Shown here piece after piece: positions 9,297 through 17,735 of a DNA stretch of 64,000 bases. Within the stretch, counting starts at the first letter, position 1; each line of letters begins with the position of its first letter. The notes below the pieces were generated by a model. That model saw nothing but the letters and a program-made list of their open reading frames with translations. It had not been told where the DNA came from and ran no database searches. The translations under genes were made by a program, and so were the position numbers. Source of the DNA: Chlorobiota bacterium (GTDB lineage: Bacteria; Bacteroidota; Ignavibacteria; OLB7); NCBI GenBank assembly GCA_016788565.1, contig JAEUSP010000011.1, positions 62,001 to 126,000 of the forward strand, in the 5' to 3' direction.

Positions 9297-11134
9297 GATG
9301 CTTTCCCTCCTTCTGCTGCTGGCTCGGTTGCTGGTTTGCATGGCGGGAACCCCATGGACTTTTGGAGATTAGCAATGTAGTTGATGACCGTCTGGAACTT
9401 GCTCGGCGAAAGGTCGCGGGTGACGGGCATGAATCGAGTGTCGGTGAAATCGCGGGTCATGTAGAAGCCGATTGCGCCGGAACAGATGCCGTTGCGCGGC
9501 TCTGGCTCGTGCATCGCTATCCATGGCGGATTGGTGGCGAACAGGTTGAAGGTGGCCTCCACGCTTAAATCAATTTTGTGGGTCATTCCCGGGTAGAGCT
9601 TCACGTACGGCTCCATGATCCCCAGAATATCTGCCCACGTTGGCTGCTCTATCGTTGGTGTGTTCGCCCAAGCCAAGCAGGAGATTTGAAGCTCCTGGGC
9701 CGGAGGCTGGTTCACGATGTCGGGGGGGATTGTGCCGCTGATGTACGGGACGATGAAATAGAGTTGGCCATCCAGTTGCGGCGTGCGTGCGCCGGGGTCG
9801 TGCATCACCTGCAGTGCCACCACCGACTTGCCGTTTTCGTCGGTTGGCGTTGCGTAGGTTGTTGGCGGCTGGAAGACGTTCACCGATTGCGGCGTATCCC
9901 CCGGGTTGGTTGGCGGAACGGTTGCCCCTTGCGTTGTGCCGTACACCGGCTCAATCATCAACTCAATCCCAACATTCTGGACAGGCTGGCCCCAGCGGGT
10001 GACATAGATATCCGTTTGGGCGGTTGTTCCCGGAACGCCCGCCATCCGCAGCGCACGATTATCGGCGGCAACGTACCAGCCGGAGGGGTCCTCGGTAAAA
10101 ATTGGGTTTGGCCCAATATCGGCCCGGGAAGTGGTGATAGTGATCGGGTTGGATTGGGCCAACAGAAGCTGTGCATCGCTTAACGGAAGCTCCACAATTC
10201 CGGAGCTGTTGGAGTACGCGAACGAGGTGCAATCAATCGGGCCAAGCACCGTTGCGGTTCCGTTGGCGGTAACGCAAACGTTCACCGTCCCCAAGTCAAC
10301 AGGGTCGCCGCCGGGAAGCACGCGGCAGATTGCGTTGGCCATATCAATCACCATCGTTTTGCGGTCGGGGTCAACTTTGAAGGAGGCTCCGTAGAACGCT
10401 GGCACATCCCAGTTTGCGTTTGGCGGTGTGGGCCGCCCGGCAAGCCAACGTGGGCCAACGGCTTGCACTGGTTGGTTGGGGGCCACCGGCCCAATGGCCC
10501 CGGTGATTCGGCCGTAGCGGTAGTTCTGGTTCCCCGGCACGTTCACGTAGCCATCCACCACAAAGCGGAACGCAAGGAGCAAGTTCCCATCCACGGCCAA
10601 TGTTTTTTCTTTCAGTGCTTGCAATGCCCCGGCAGTTGCGGGCCAATCGCTCTCCTTCACGCTCATCACGGTTTGGTAGGTTCCGCAAGCGTTCGAGTCG
10701 CCACCGAAACTGCCCCAACCATACTGCACATCCCAGCCGCGCATCGGCAGCACCGCGTTGAACCAAAGGCTGTTCAGCGAGACCGGTTGCACCTGGCCAG
10801 TGATGGAGGTTCCGTCACCCAGGGCAATGTTCAGCTTCATCCCAAAAATGGTGGGGACGGCTTGTTGATAGACATCAAGGTCCACAATTTTTGCGGGGGT
10901 GGGAAGGTCCGTGGTTGTCACCGCCGCGCCCACCAATGGGTCGGCAGCCGCACCACCTTCCACCGAAGTGACGTTGCAATCAAGGATGCGGAATGAATGC
11001 AGCCCGGCGGGGTCCTGCCAGGGGGCAGGGTTGGTGACATCCGGTTGGTAGTGTGTTGGGTCGTTATTGACCGTTGAAGGGTCGGCATAAAACCGGCCAA
11101 TGAAATGGATCCGTGGGACATCAAGGTAACTCAC
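9293..11134 (-). CDS. Conserved-looking protein of unknown function (MSYLDVPRIHF type)
   Basis: 613 residues starting at GTG, with AGGAAGG seven bases upstream. The opening SYLDVPRIHFIGRFYADPSTVNNDP is distinctive; I recall similar openings in uncharacterised proteins of actinobacteria and cyanobacteria but cannot name a domain. There is no signal peptide or membrane helix. The body is rich in beta-prone segments, Pro and Thr, with Cys scattered singly. A segment near residues 395-480 (TDIYVTRWGQPVQNVGIEL ... ATPTDENGKSVVALQV) looks like an Ig/Big-like beta-sandwich. It overlaps the propeller lipoprotein by 4 nt (ATGA). Confidence 0.75.
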   Translation of the reverse strand: MSYLDVPRIHFIGRFYADPSTVNNDPTHYQPDVTNPAPWQDPAGLHSFRILDCNVTSVEGGAAADPLVGAAVTTTDLPTPAKIVDLDVYQQAVPTIFGMKLNIALGDGTSITGQVQPVSLNSLWFNAVLPMRGWDVQYGWGSFGGDSNACGTYQTVMSVKESDWPATAGALQALKEKTLAVDGNLLLAFRFVVDGYVNVPGNQNYRYGRITGAIGPVAPNQPVQAVGPRWLAGRPTPPNANWDVPAFYGASFKVDPDRKTMVIDMANAICRVLPGGDPVDLGTVNVCVTANGTATVLGPIDCTSFAYSNSSGIVELPLSDAQLLLAQSNPITITTSRADIGPNPIFTEDPSGWYVAADNRALRMAGVPGTTAQTDIYVTRWGQPVQNVGIELMIEPVYGTTQGATVPPTNPGDTPQSVNVFQPPTTYATPTDENGKSVVALQVMHDPGARTPQLDGQLYFIVPYISGTIPPDIVNQPPAQELQISCLAWANTPTIEQPTWADILGIMEPYVKLYPGMTHKIDLSVEATFNLFATNPPWIAMHEPEPRNGICSGAIGFYMTRDFTDTRFMPVTRDLSPSKFQTVINYIANLQKSMGFPPCKPATEPAAEGGKAS

Positions 11135-11284
11135 AATGCACCTTCCTGTTTTACGATTCTGTTGAGAATTGGTGTGTATGAACCTTCCCCCCGCCTCGCT
11201 CTTCCTGTGTGTTGATTGATTGCTTGAAGTTTTTGGGGTAAGTACTGAATGGAGGGATTTCGACGAACCTCACCGCACCCCACC

Positions 11285-11366
11285 GTCATTGCGAGGAGTC
11301 TTCGACGAAGCACCGCGAAGCAGCGGCGATAGCCCATCTCGCGATTTTCTGGGACGGCATCGGACA
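11285..11366. repeat. GTCATTGCGAGG element, copy 1 (3' arm lost)
   Basis: It begins CGTCATTGCGAGGAG, TCTTCGACGAAGC and continues CACCGCGAAGCAGCGGCGAT, matching 17474-17602 almost base for base over its first ~75 bp. The closing inverted arm (TTCGCAATGACG) found in copy 3 is missing here. It is followed 90 bp later by a GAGCGGAG palindrome, as in the other copies. Confidence 0.8.
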
Positions 11367-11402
11367 GAGTTCCAAACTCCTCTTCCCCTTTTCCCCCCAA
11401 TC

Positions 11403-11447
11403 TTGGGGGGACGCGAAGCTCGCCAGAGCGTAGCAGGGGGGCGCGAG
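11403..11447. repeat. G-rich dispersed element, copy 1
   Basis: The sequence TTGGGGGGACGCGAAGCTCG, CCAGAGCGTAGC, AGGGGGGCGCGAG is present in reverse orientation at 63337-63381 with a single clear change (GTAGC to GAAGC). Both copies are intergenic. Runs of six G at each side of a GC-rich core could form a hairpin or quadruplex. Confidence 0.7.
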
Positions 11448-11455
11448 TTCGGTGG

Positions 11456-11493
11456 CTCCGCTCATACTTCGACGTGGCTCAGCATGAGCGGAG
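11456..11493. repeat. GAGCGGAG palindrome, copy 1
   Basis: CTCCGCTCAT at 11456-11465 pairs with ATGAGCGGAG at 11484-11493 around ACTTCGACGTGGCTCAGC. The extended unit starts with TTCGGTGG and ends with GGCGTTCGCGGTGGACGCAG, both shared with other copies (17629, 19271). Confidence 0.85.
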
Positions 11494-11650
11494 GGCGGCG
11501 TTCGCGGTGGACGCAGGTATCTCACCTCCTCGCGCGTTGCTGTGAAAGCATCGGACTCACTGCCACACGCGGGATCGCCACGTCGCTCAACGCTCCTTGT
11601 CGAAGACCCCGACCCGTCGGGGCGATGACGGTAGGGGCGTTTCCCATGCT

Positions 11651-11866
11651 TAGCCCCGTATGGGGCGATACTCTCACTTAGCCCAGCGGCGTAAGCCCTG
11701 GGATCAGCGTTTCCAACAACACCGAATAGCCCCGAATGGGGCGACAGGGTTCACCCGCATCCCCCTTTCTTTCGCCCGCTACGGGGCTTTGTTTTCCTGA
11801 GCGTCCTTCCCTTTTCCCAAGGCTTACGCCATTGGGCTATTCACTTTCGCCCACTTCGGGGCTTGA
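11651..11866. repeat. Cluster of GGGGCTA/TAGCCCC-type palindromes
   Basis: Six related short palindromes in 215 bp: TAGCCCCGTATGGGGCGATA (11652), TAGCCCAGCGGCGTAAGCCC (11680), TAGCCCCGAATGGGGCGACA (11727), TTTCGCCCGCTACGGGGCTT (11770), GGCTTACGCCATTGGGCTAT (11821) and TTCGCCCACTTCGGGGCTTG (11845). Two orientations alternate. Palindromes of this look recur in many environmental Bacteroidota and planctomycete genomes (recollection, not checked). Confidence 0.7.
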
Positions 11867-11886
11867 AGCACTTCGCCATCCGGTGG

Positions 11887-11924
11887 CTCTGCTCATACTT
11901 CGACGGGGCTCAGCATGAGCGGAG
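11887..11924. repeat. GAGCGGAG palindrome, copy 2
   Basis: CTCTGCTCAT (11887-11896) pairs with ATGAGCGGAG (11915-11924) with one mismatch. It is followed by GATTCGCAGGTGGACGCAGG and TTTCACCTCACCTC, the same right flank as the copy at 19271. Confidence 0.85.
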
Positions 11925-12043
11925 GGCTGGATTCGCAGGTGGACGCAGGGAGGAGATTTCACCTCACCTCTGTTTTGCAGTACTCCATGCTGCAGCGTGG
12001 AGATGACGTGCCACCTCACATTCTCTCTTCTTCGATACGCTGG

Positions 12044-15000
12044 TTACGCTTGCTGCCGCAGCCATTGCAGGAACTCTTCCGTTGGTTCCTCCCCGTTTCC
12101 ATCCACCGAAAACTCCGGCAGGATTCCATCCACGAAATACATTTCAATCTCCCCTTTCCCTTTCACGTTTCGGCTGCCGCGGTGGGTGCAGGCAAAGAAT
12201 TCTTTGACGTGCTGGTAGGTATCCGCCGAGATATTCACCCGCCCGGCTTGGCCGTTCGATTCCATCCGGCTGGCAACGTTCACCGAATCGCCCCAGATGT
12301 CGTAGGCGAATTTCCGTTTCCCCACCACTCCCGTGATGACCGGGCCGGTGTGAATGCCAACTCGACACTGCCATAACGGCTTCCCTTCGCTCTCGGATTG
12401 CTGGCGCAATTCATCCAACGCCCGAACAATCGCCAAGCCGGTCAGCACGGCATCAACCGGGTTGGTGGTGTTTGGGTTCGGTATCCCGCCAGCGCACATG
12501 AAGGCATCGCCAATAGTCTTGATTTTCTCCATGTTGTAGCGTGCGGCAACGTCATCCATTGCGCGGAAGCAGCTATCCAGTTGCTGCACCAACTCATCGG
12601 GATCAAGCAGGGCCGACGTCCCTGTGAAGTTCACAAAGTCGGTGAACAGAATGGAGACCATCCCATACGACCGCGCACGGGCGTGGCCGGTGGCTTTCAA
12701 CTCCTGGGCCGTCTGGCGCGGAAGAATGTTTTGCAGCAACCGCTCGCTGGTTTCCTGCGCCTTCACAATCTCCTGCGTCCGCTCGGCCACTTTTTCTTCC
12801 AGATTATCATACAGCACGGCGTTATCAATGGAGATGGCAATCTGCCCGCTCAGCAATTTCAGCAAGCCAACGTGCTGCTGGGTGAAAGCTCCATCGGTCA
12901 GATTGTTTTCCAGATAGATCACCCCGCTCAGCTTCCCCTGGTTCAGCAATGGCAAGCAGAGCACCGAGCGGAGTTTGCGTTGCTGCACGGCTGGGTCGCG
13001 GCCAAACTGGCTATCGGAAGCGGCGTTGTTCAGCACCACGGCCTGCTTGCTGTGTGATGCAAAATGAATGATGCTTTGGGGAAGATTTCCACCCTCGGCA
13101 ACCACCTCCATTTCCGGCATCCGCAATTCCCCCGTGGCAACTTGGAACTCGGCTTGCAACTGCCATTCCCCCTGGTGCGGGCGCAGCAACACCGCCCGCT
13201 GCGCGCCGGCGTTTTCGCTGACGGTCATCATCAACCGGCGAAGCAGTGAGCCAAGGCGAAGCTCGCCGGAGATAGCCTCGGCAGCTTTCATCACGGTCAT
13301 CATATCCAGCGATTGCGCAAGCGCGCCGCCGGTGGTGGTGATCGGGCTGGTGATGGTGGTGGTGGTTCCGGTTGTGGCCAAATCGGCGCGGCCCGATTGC
13401 CCAAGATGTTCTGGATACTGTTGCAGCAATCCATCGGCAACGGCGGTCGCGCCCCAGCGGCGATACCAATACTCAGCTTCGCGAAGGTGATACCGCACAA
13501 TCCGCACCGCCCCGCTTTGAAGGTGAAGCTGTGCGCAACGCTGGTTTGCCAACGCTTGAATCTGGAAATAGCCGAACTCCGATGCTGCCTCGATCGCCAA
13601 GTTGTACAGGCTGATTGCCCCGGCGTGATTCCCCGTTGCCCGTTGCAACTCGGCTTGCAGCAACAAGGATTTATGCTTGAAATTGTTTGGGCAAACCGCA
13701 GCCCAACGTTGGAATTTTTTTGCGGTGGAGCGTGCCAGCCGTAACCGCGCCGCGCGATGCTGGCTGGCCGATTCCGCCAACGCCGCCGCGGCAAGCGCGT
13801 GGTAGAACCGATGCTCGGCACCATGCAGCATCCCCACGGAATCTTTCAAATAGGAAGTTGTGCTGGCGGCAAGATCGAACGCCTGTTGGTGGTGGCCCCA
13901 CAGATAAAGCGCGGCAGTTTTGTTGATGAAGTAGTAGTGCGCAAAGTGCCGCGACCCGTAGGTGGAAAGCTCATCCAGATACGCCGACTCGTTGAACCCG
14001 GCATCGGCAAACGAAGTGTTCGACTCAGTCTCGCCGCGCAAATTTTTGATTGCTTGCACCACACCCCGCACTGCCCCCGCCGATTCGCGGTTCCGCACGC
14101 GATCAAGAAAATCCAGAAATCGCCCGGTGGTTTTCAGAATATCATCGAACGGCTGGCCACGCATCAGCAGGCTTTGCGCGGTTCCGCTGCACGCGCAGCC
14201 GGCATGGAACAGGTCGCCAACCTCCACCCCCGATTGATACGCCGATTCCCACAACCGCTCCGATTCGGTGGCCGGCTCCATCCATGAAGTGCCAAAATAT
14301 CCGCCAACAAAATAGACCTCAGCTTTCTGGCGTTCGTTGTTGAACCGCTCGATCAATGCGCGCGTTGCAACCCCGTAGCGATGCCCCACCGGGTGGTTTC
14401 CCAACACCGCACCGCTGAAGATCACACCATAGGCCAAGTAGCCGATAACGCTATCGGGGGCATTGCCGTGGCGGAGCGATTCGATCACCATTTTGGTGGC
14501 GATGGCAACGCAGAGTTCCGGGCGGATTTGGTAGGCAGCTTTTGCAACCGCCCCCATCAGTTTCATCAACTGAAGCTGGCGCGGTTGGCTCATGGTTGGA
14601 AGGTTCACAACATCCTCGATCCGGCGGCCACGCATCATCATTCGTGCTTTGGCAAGGTCGGCAAGGAAGAGCGGGGGGATGAATTTTGGGGGGAGCGAGT
14701 AGCCAATCAACTGCACCCCAGCGCGAGCGGCGGAGTAGGCATCGGCAAAGCGGGAAAGGTTGGTGTAGAAATGGATGATCTGTTCGCAGACGGCAATGCT
14801 GCCATCGGTGGTTGGCGCGGCCTGCAGTGCACGTTTGAAAAACTCCTCCGCCTGGGCATTGTTCCCACACTGATGTTCGCACTCGGCGCGTTCGGCCAGC
14901 AGCTGTGTTGCCAGTTCGGACTTGGCGTGCAATGCTTCCGGCTCCACCAGTTCCATTGCTACTGCGGCATGGTGCAACGCAAGTTGGTAGGCGGTGGAGT

Positions 15001-17245
15001 TGCGTGCCCGCCGCGCAGCGGTTAGGTTCAGCCCAACAAGGCGGGCGCGTTCGGCGGGGTCGCCGATCAGCGGGGTGGCCATGTTCAGGTGATCCACAAT
15101 CTCGAACAGGTGATCTTCCTCTTCGGGATTGTTTGCTGCGGCCAGCATCTGCCGCCCAATCTGCAAACTCAGTTCCTGGGCCTTCTCGGCTGTCAGGAAG
15201 GAGTGCGCCGATTGCTGCACGCGGTCGTGCAGAAACCGGTATCCCTGGCGATGTTCTCCGCTCCAGAAAAAATGTTCAACAATCAACCCTTCCTCCACTG
15301 CTTCGGCCAACAACTGCCGCAGTTCGGCGCGGTTGGTTCCCATCACCAGCACCAGCATCTCAAGGTCGAAACTGTTGCCGATGCAGGAGGCCACCTGCAA
15401 GGCCCATTGCGATTGCGGAGTAAGGCGTTGCAGCCGCTCGGTCAGAAGGTCAACGATGTTGTCGGTAACGCGCCAGTTCCGCACCCCGCTGATGTCGTAT
15501 CGCCAACGGTGCTCCTGGTAGTCGAAATGGATCACGCCATCTTCATGGAGCGCGGCAAGCAGTTGGGTGATGTGGAACGGGTTCCCCTCGGTTCGGCTGA
15601 ACAACAGATCCGCAAGATCGGAGCAATCGGCGGGGGTGCGCAGCAACGTTTCAGCAATCAGCCTACCAACCGCAGCCCGCTCCAGCGGCATCACCGGCAA
15701 CGTGGAAACAAGACTCTTCCGTTCGGCAAGCCGGTCCAGCATTGCCGCTAACGGATGCGACGCGGTGACCTCGTTTGCACGGTACGCGCCAACCAACAGC
15801 AGGCTTCCGTAGCTGCGGTCGGCCAGCAGGTCTTCAATCCAAGCAAGCGTTGCGGCATCGCCCCACTGAAGGTCATCAAGGAAGATGCACAACGGATGCT
15901 CGGGGCGGCAGAACAGCTGAACGAACCGGCGGAACGCTTGGTTGAACCGGTTGCGCGACTGCTCCGAAGGGAGGTCGGGAACCGGCGGCTGCGGCCCGGC
16001 AAGCAACTCCAATTCCGGTATCACTTCAACGATGACTTGGCCCACCGAGCCAAGTGCGCGGTTGATCTGTTCGCGCCAGGCAGCAACCCGCTCGGTGCTT
16101 TCGGCCATGATCTGCCGGATCAGTTCGCGGAAGGCAACGTGAAGCCCGCTGAAGGGGATGTTCCGTTTGAACTGATCGAACTTGCCGCTCAGGAAATATC
16201 CCCGATGCTCCACAATCGGTTTCTGGACTTCGTTCACCAGCCGCGACTTCCCCACCCCCGATCCACCAGCAATCAACAGCAGCTCGCTTCCCCCGGCGGA
16301 GGCCCGTTGGAATGCCGACAGAAGCTGCTCCACCTCACGCTCCCTTCCGTACAGTTTATCGGAAATTTGGAACCGGTCGGCAACGTCCTGCGCGCCCAGC
16401 GGGAAAGGCTCAATCTGGCCGTTGGTATGCCATTGTTCACGGCAGCGTTGCAAGTCATGGCGAAGGCCGGCAACGCTTTGGTAGCGTTCGTCGGCGCTTT
16501 TGGCCATCAGCTTCAGCACGATGTCGGCAACCGGTGCGGGGATTTCTGGGCGTATCTGGTTTGGGAGTTCGGGCAATCGGGCAATGTGGCTGTGGATCAG
16601 CTCAAGCCGATCCAGCGAAGTAAACGGCAACCGCCCGGCCAGCATTTGGTAGAAGGTGACACCAAGTGAGTAAAGGTCGGAGCGGTGATCCACGGCACGG
16701 TTCATCCGCCCGGTTTGTTCCGGCGCGACGTACGCCAGCGTTGCTTTGATGATATCGGGGTTGGCGCTGGTGTGAGCAACCGCCGCCACCGCCGAAGCAA
16801 TGCCGAAATCAATCAGAACAGCTTGACTTGTTTCCGGGGCGATGATGATGTTGGCAGGATTGATGTCCTTGTGGATCACCCCAGCACCATGCACAACCTG
16901 CAAAGCATCGGCAATGCTGATGGATAACTCCAAAAAATCATCAATGGAGCATGGGCTTCCATCAAGCCACTCGATCAACGGCTGGGCGTGGTGATCGTGC
17001 AGAACAATGGTGATGCTGTTGGCATGTTCCTCAAGCTCAATCGGTTGGATAATCTGCGGGTGGTGGAACTGCCGAAGCAGCCCGAACTCATGCCGGAACC
17101 GCTCAAGGAGTTCGGTAGTTGGATAGTCGGTAGCAACCGATTTCAGGATAACGCTGGTTCCATCGGAACGGCGCACCCCACGCTGCACCACGGCATTGGC
17201 TCCCTGGTGAAGCAACTCCACATCATCATACTTCGGCAACGGCAT
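12044..17245 (-). CDS. Giant signalling protein: Ser/Thr kinase - AAA ATPase - TPR - GAF - class III adenylyl cyclase
   Basis: 1733 residues, cytoplasmic, no membrane helix. Domains in order: an Hanks-type kinase (1-270) with Lys-35, catalytic HKDINPAN at 125-132, DFG at 146-148 and APEQ at 174; an AAA/STAND-type ATPase with Walker A GGSGVGKS at 327-334 and a Walker B-like FLDDLQWGD; a long helical TPR-like middle; a GAF domain (about 1323-1477); a coiled linker; and a class III cyclase (1529-1733). The cyclase has both metal Asp residues (1536 and 1580) and the Lys-1576/Asp-1649 pair that selects ATP, so it should make cAMP. Kinase-AAA-GAF proteins are known in myxobacteria, cyanobacteria and Leptospira; some end in histidine kinases. 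The GAF ligand is unknown. It lies alone between two repeat-filled gaps. Confidence 0.93.
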   Translation of the reverse strand: MPLPKYDDVELLHQGANAVVQRGVRRSDGTSVILKSVATDYPTTELLERFRHEFGLLRQFHHPQIIQPIELEEHANSITIVLHDHHAQPLIEWLDGSPCSIDDFLELSISIADALQVVHGAGVIHKDINPANIIIAPETSQAVLIDFGIASAVAAVAHTSANPDIIKATLAYVAPEQTGRMNRAVDHRSDLYSLGVTFYQMLAGRLPFTSLDRLELIHSHIARLPELPNQIRPEIPAPVADIVLKLMAKSADERYQSVAGLRHDLQRCREQWHTNGQIEPFPLGAQDVADRFQISDKLYGREREVEQLLSAFQRASAGGSELLLIAGGSGVGKSRLVNEVQKPIVEHRGYFLSGKFDQFKRNIPFSGLHVAFRELIRQIMAESTERVAAWREQINRALGSVGQVIVEVIPELELLAGPQPPVPDLPSEQSRNRFNQAFRRFVQLFCRPEHPLCIFLDDLQWGDAATLAWIEDLLADRSYGSLLLVGAYRANEVTASHPLAAMLDRLAERKSLVSTLPVMPLERAAVGRLIAETLLRTPADCSDLADLLFSRTEGNPFHITQLLAALHEDGVIHFDYQEHRWRYDISGVRNWRVTDNIVDLLTERLQRLTPQSQWALQVASCIGNSFDLEMLVLVMGTNRAELRQLLAEAVEEGLIVEHFFWSGEHRQGYRFLHDRVQQSAHSFLTAEKAQELSLQIGRQMLAAANNPEEEDHLFEIVDHLNMATPLIGDPAERARLVGLNLTAARRARNSTAYQLALHHAAVAMELVEPEALHAKSELATQLLAERAECEHQCGNNAQAEEFFKRALQAAPTTDGSIAVCEQIIHFYTNLSRFADAYSAARAGVQLIGYSLPPKFIPPLFLADLAKARMMMRGRRIEDVVNLPTMSQPRQLQLMKLMGAVAKAAYQIRPELCVAIATKMVIESLRHGNAPDSVIGYLAYGVIFSGAVLGNHPVGHRYGVATRALIERFNNERQKAEVYFVGGYFGTSWMEPATESERLWESAYQSGVEVGDLFHAGCACSGTAQSLLMRGQPFDDILKTTGRFLDFLDRVRNRESAGAVRGVVQAIKNLRGETESNTSFADAGFNESAYLDELSTYGSRHFAHYYFINKTAALYLWGHHQQAFDLAASTTSYLKDSVGMLHGAEHRFYHALAAAALAESASQHRAARLRLARSTAKKFQRWAAVCPNNFKHKSLLLQAELQRATGNHAGAISLYNLAIEAASEFGYFQIQALANQRCAQLHLQSGAVRIVRYHLREAEYWYRRWGATAVADGLLQQYPEHLGQSGRADLATTGTTTTITSPITTTGGALAQSLDMMTVMKAAEAISGELRLGSLLRRLMMTVSENAGAQRAVLLRPHQGEWQLQAEFQVATGELRMPEMEVVAEGGNLPQSIIHFASHSKQAVVLNNAASDSQFGRDPAVQQRKLRSVLCLPLLNQGKLSGVIYLENNLTDGAFTQQHVGLLKLLSGQIAISIDNAVLYDNLEEKVAERTQEIVKAQETSERLLQNILPRQTAQELKATGHARARSYGMVSILFTDFVNFTGTSALLDPDELVQQLDSCFRAMDDVAARYNMEKIKTIGDAFMCAGGIPNPNTTNPVDAVLTGLAIVRALDELRQQSESEGKPLWQCRVGIHTGPVITGVVGKRKFAYDIWGDSVNVASRMESNGQAGRVNISADTYQHVKEFFACTHRGSRNVKGKGEIEMYFVDGILPEFSVDGNGEEPTEEFLQWLRQQA

Positions 17246-17473
17246 GGCAGCAATAGCCTCGTAAAAAAATTGACAAGGGGACTGAATGATTGCTGGCGGG
17301 CAATCAGAGCGAGAAAGAGAACGATGGGCGCAGGAACGGCAGGAAAAAATCGGCGGGCAACTTACAACGGATGATTTGGTTGTTCAAACAAAATTTTCAC
17401 GGCACACGAGTGAAATTTTGGCGCGGGGAAATTTCGCTGAAGCTCATTCACCTTCATCACCCCGTCATTGCTC

Positions 17474-17602
17474 CGTCATTGCGAGGAGTCTCCGACGAAG
17501 CACCGCGAAGCAGCGGCGATAGCCCATCTCGCGCGTTGCTGAGATGGCATCGGACACCGTGCCAGCCCCCAGATGGGCTTGCGCCGCTGCTTCGCGATGA
17601 CG
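17474..17602. repeat. GTCATTGCGAGG element, copy 2 (complete)
   Basis: It opens with CGTCATTGCGAGGAG and closes with CTGCTTCGCGATGACG, imperfect inverted arms around ~100 bp that contain inner complementary parts (AGCCCATCTCGCG against AGATGGGCTTGCG). A 12-bp partial duplicate of the start lies just upstream (17463). A GAGCGGAG palindrome follows 27 bp later. Confidence 0.85.
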
Positions 17603-17628
17603 AAAAAGTGAGCCGCGCCGTTCGGTGG

Positions 17629-17666
17629 CTCCACTCATACTTCGACGGAGCTCAGCATGAGCGGAG
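17629..17666. repeat. GAGCGGAG palindrome, copy 3
   Basis: CTCCACTCAT (17629-17638) pairs with ATGAGCGGAG (17657-17666) around ACTTCGACGGAGCTCAGC, with one mismatch in the arms. The right flank GCTGCGTTCGCGGGTA matches the other copies in part. Confidence 0.85.
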
Positions 17667-17694
17667 AGCTGCGTTCGCGGGTAGGGTTGCCATC

Positions 17695-17735
17695 CTTCAC
17701 TCTTCACTCTTCACTCTTCACTCTTCACTCGCAGG
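17695..17735. repeat. Heptamer tract TTCACTC x5 at the 3' end of the aldo/keto reductase gene
   Basis: Five to six exact 7-bp units (CTTCACT) in a row. The last codons of the reductase (VKSEE and stop) are read from this tract, so the stop codon at 17711 is supplied by the repeat. A change of one unit would change the reading frame of the C-terminus. Confidence 0.9.

Larger units (their letters stand above)
11135..12043. other. 909-bp intergenic repeat region
   Basis: No gene is supported here; the open frames are read through palindromes. In order it holds a copy of the GTCATTGCGAGG element (11285-11366), a G-rich element also found inverted near 63.3 kb (11403-11447), a GAGCGGAG palindrome (11456-11493), a group of GGGGCTA-type palindromes (11651-11866) and another GAGCGGAG palindrome (11887-11924). 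The upstream signals of the 613-residue gene must lie in 11135-11280. Confidence 0.8.
17246..17710. other. 465-bp intergenic repeat region
   Basis: Between the kinase-cyclase start and the aldo/keto reductase 3' end. The first 200 bp (17246-17450) contain the kinase-cyclase upstream signals, AT-richer than the surroundings, with nothing else recognisable. The rest is a GTCATTGCGAGG element, a GAGCGGAG palindrome and a heptamer tract, listed separately. Confidence 0.75.
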
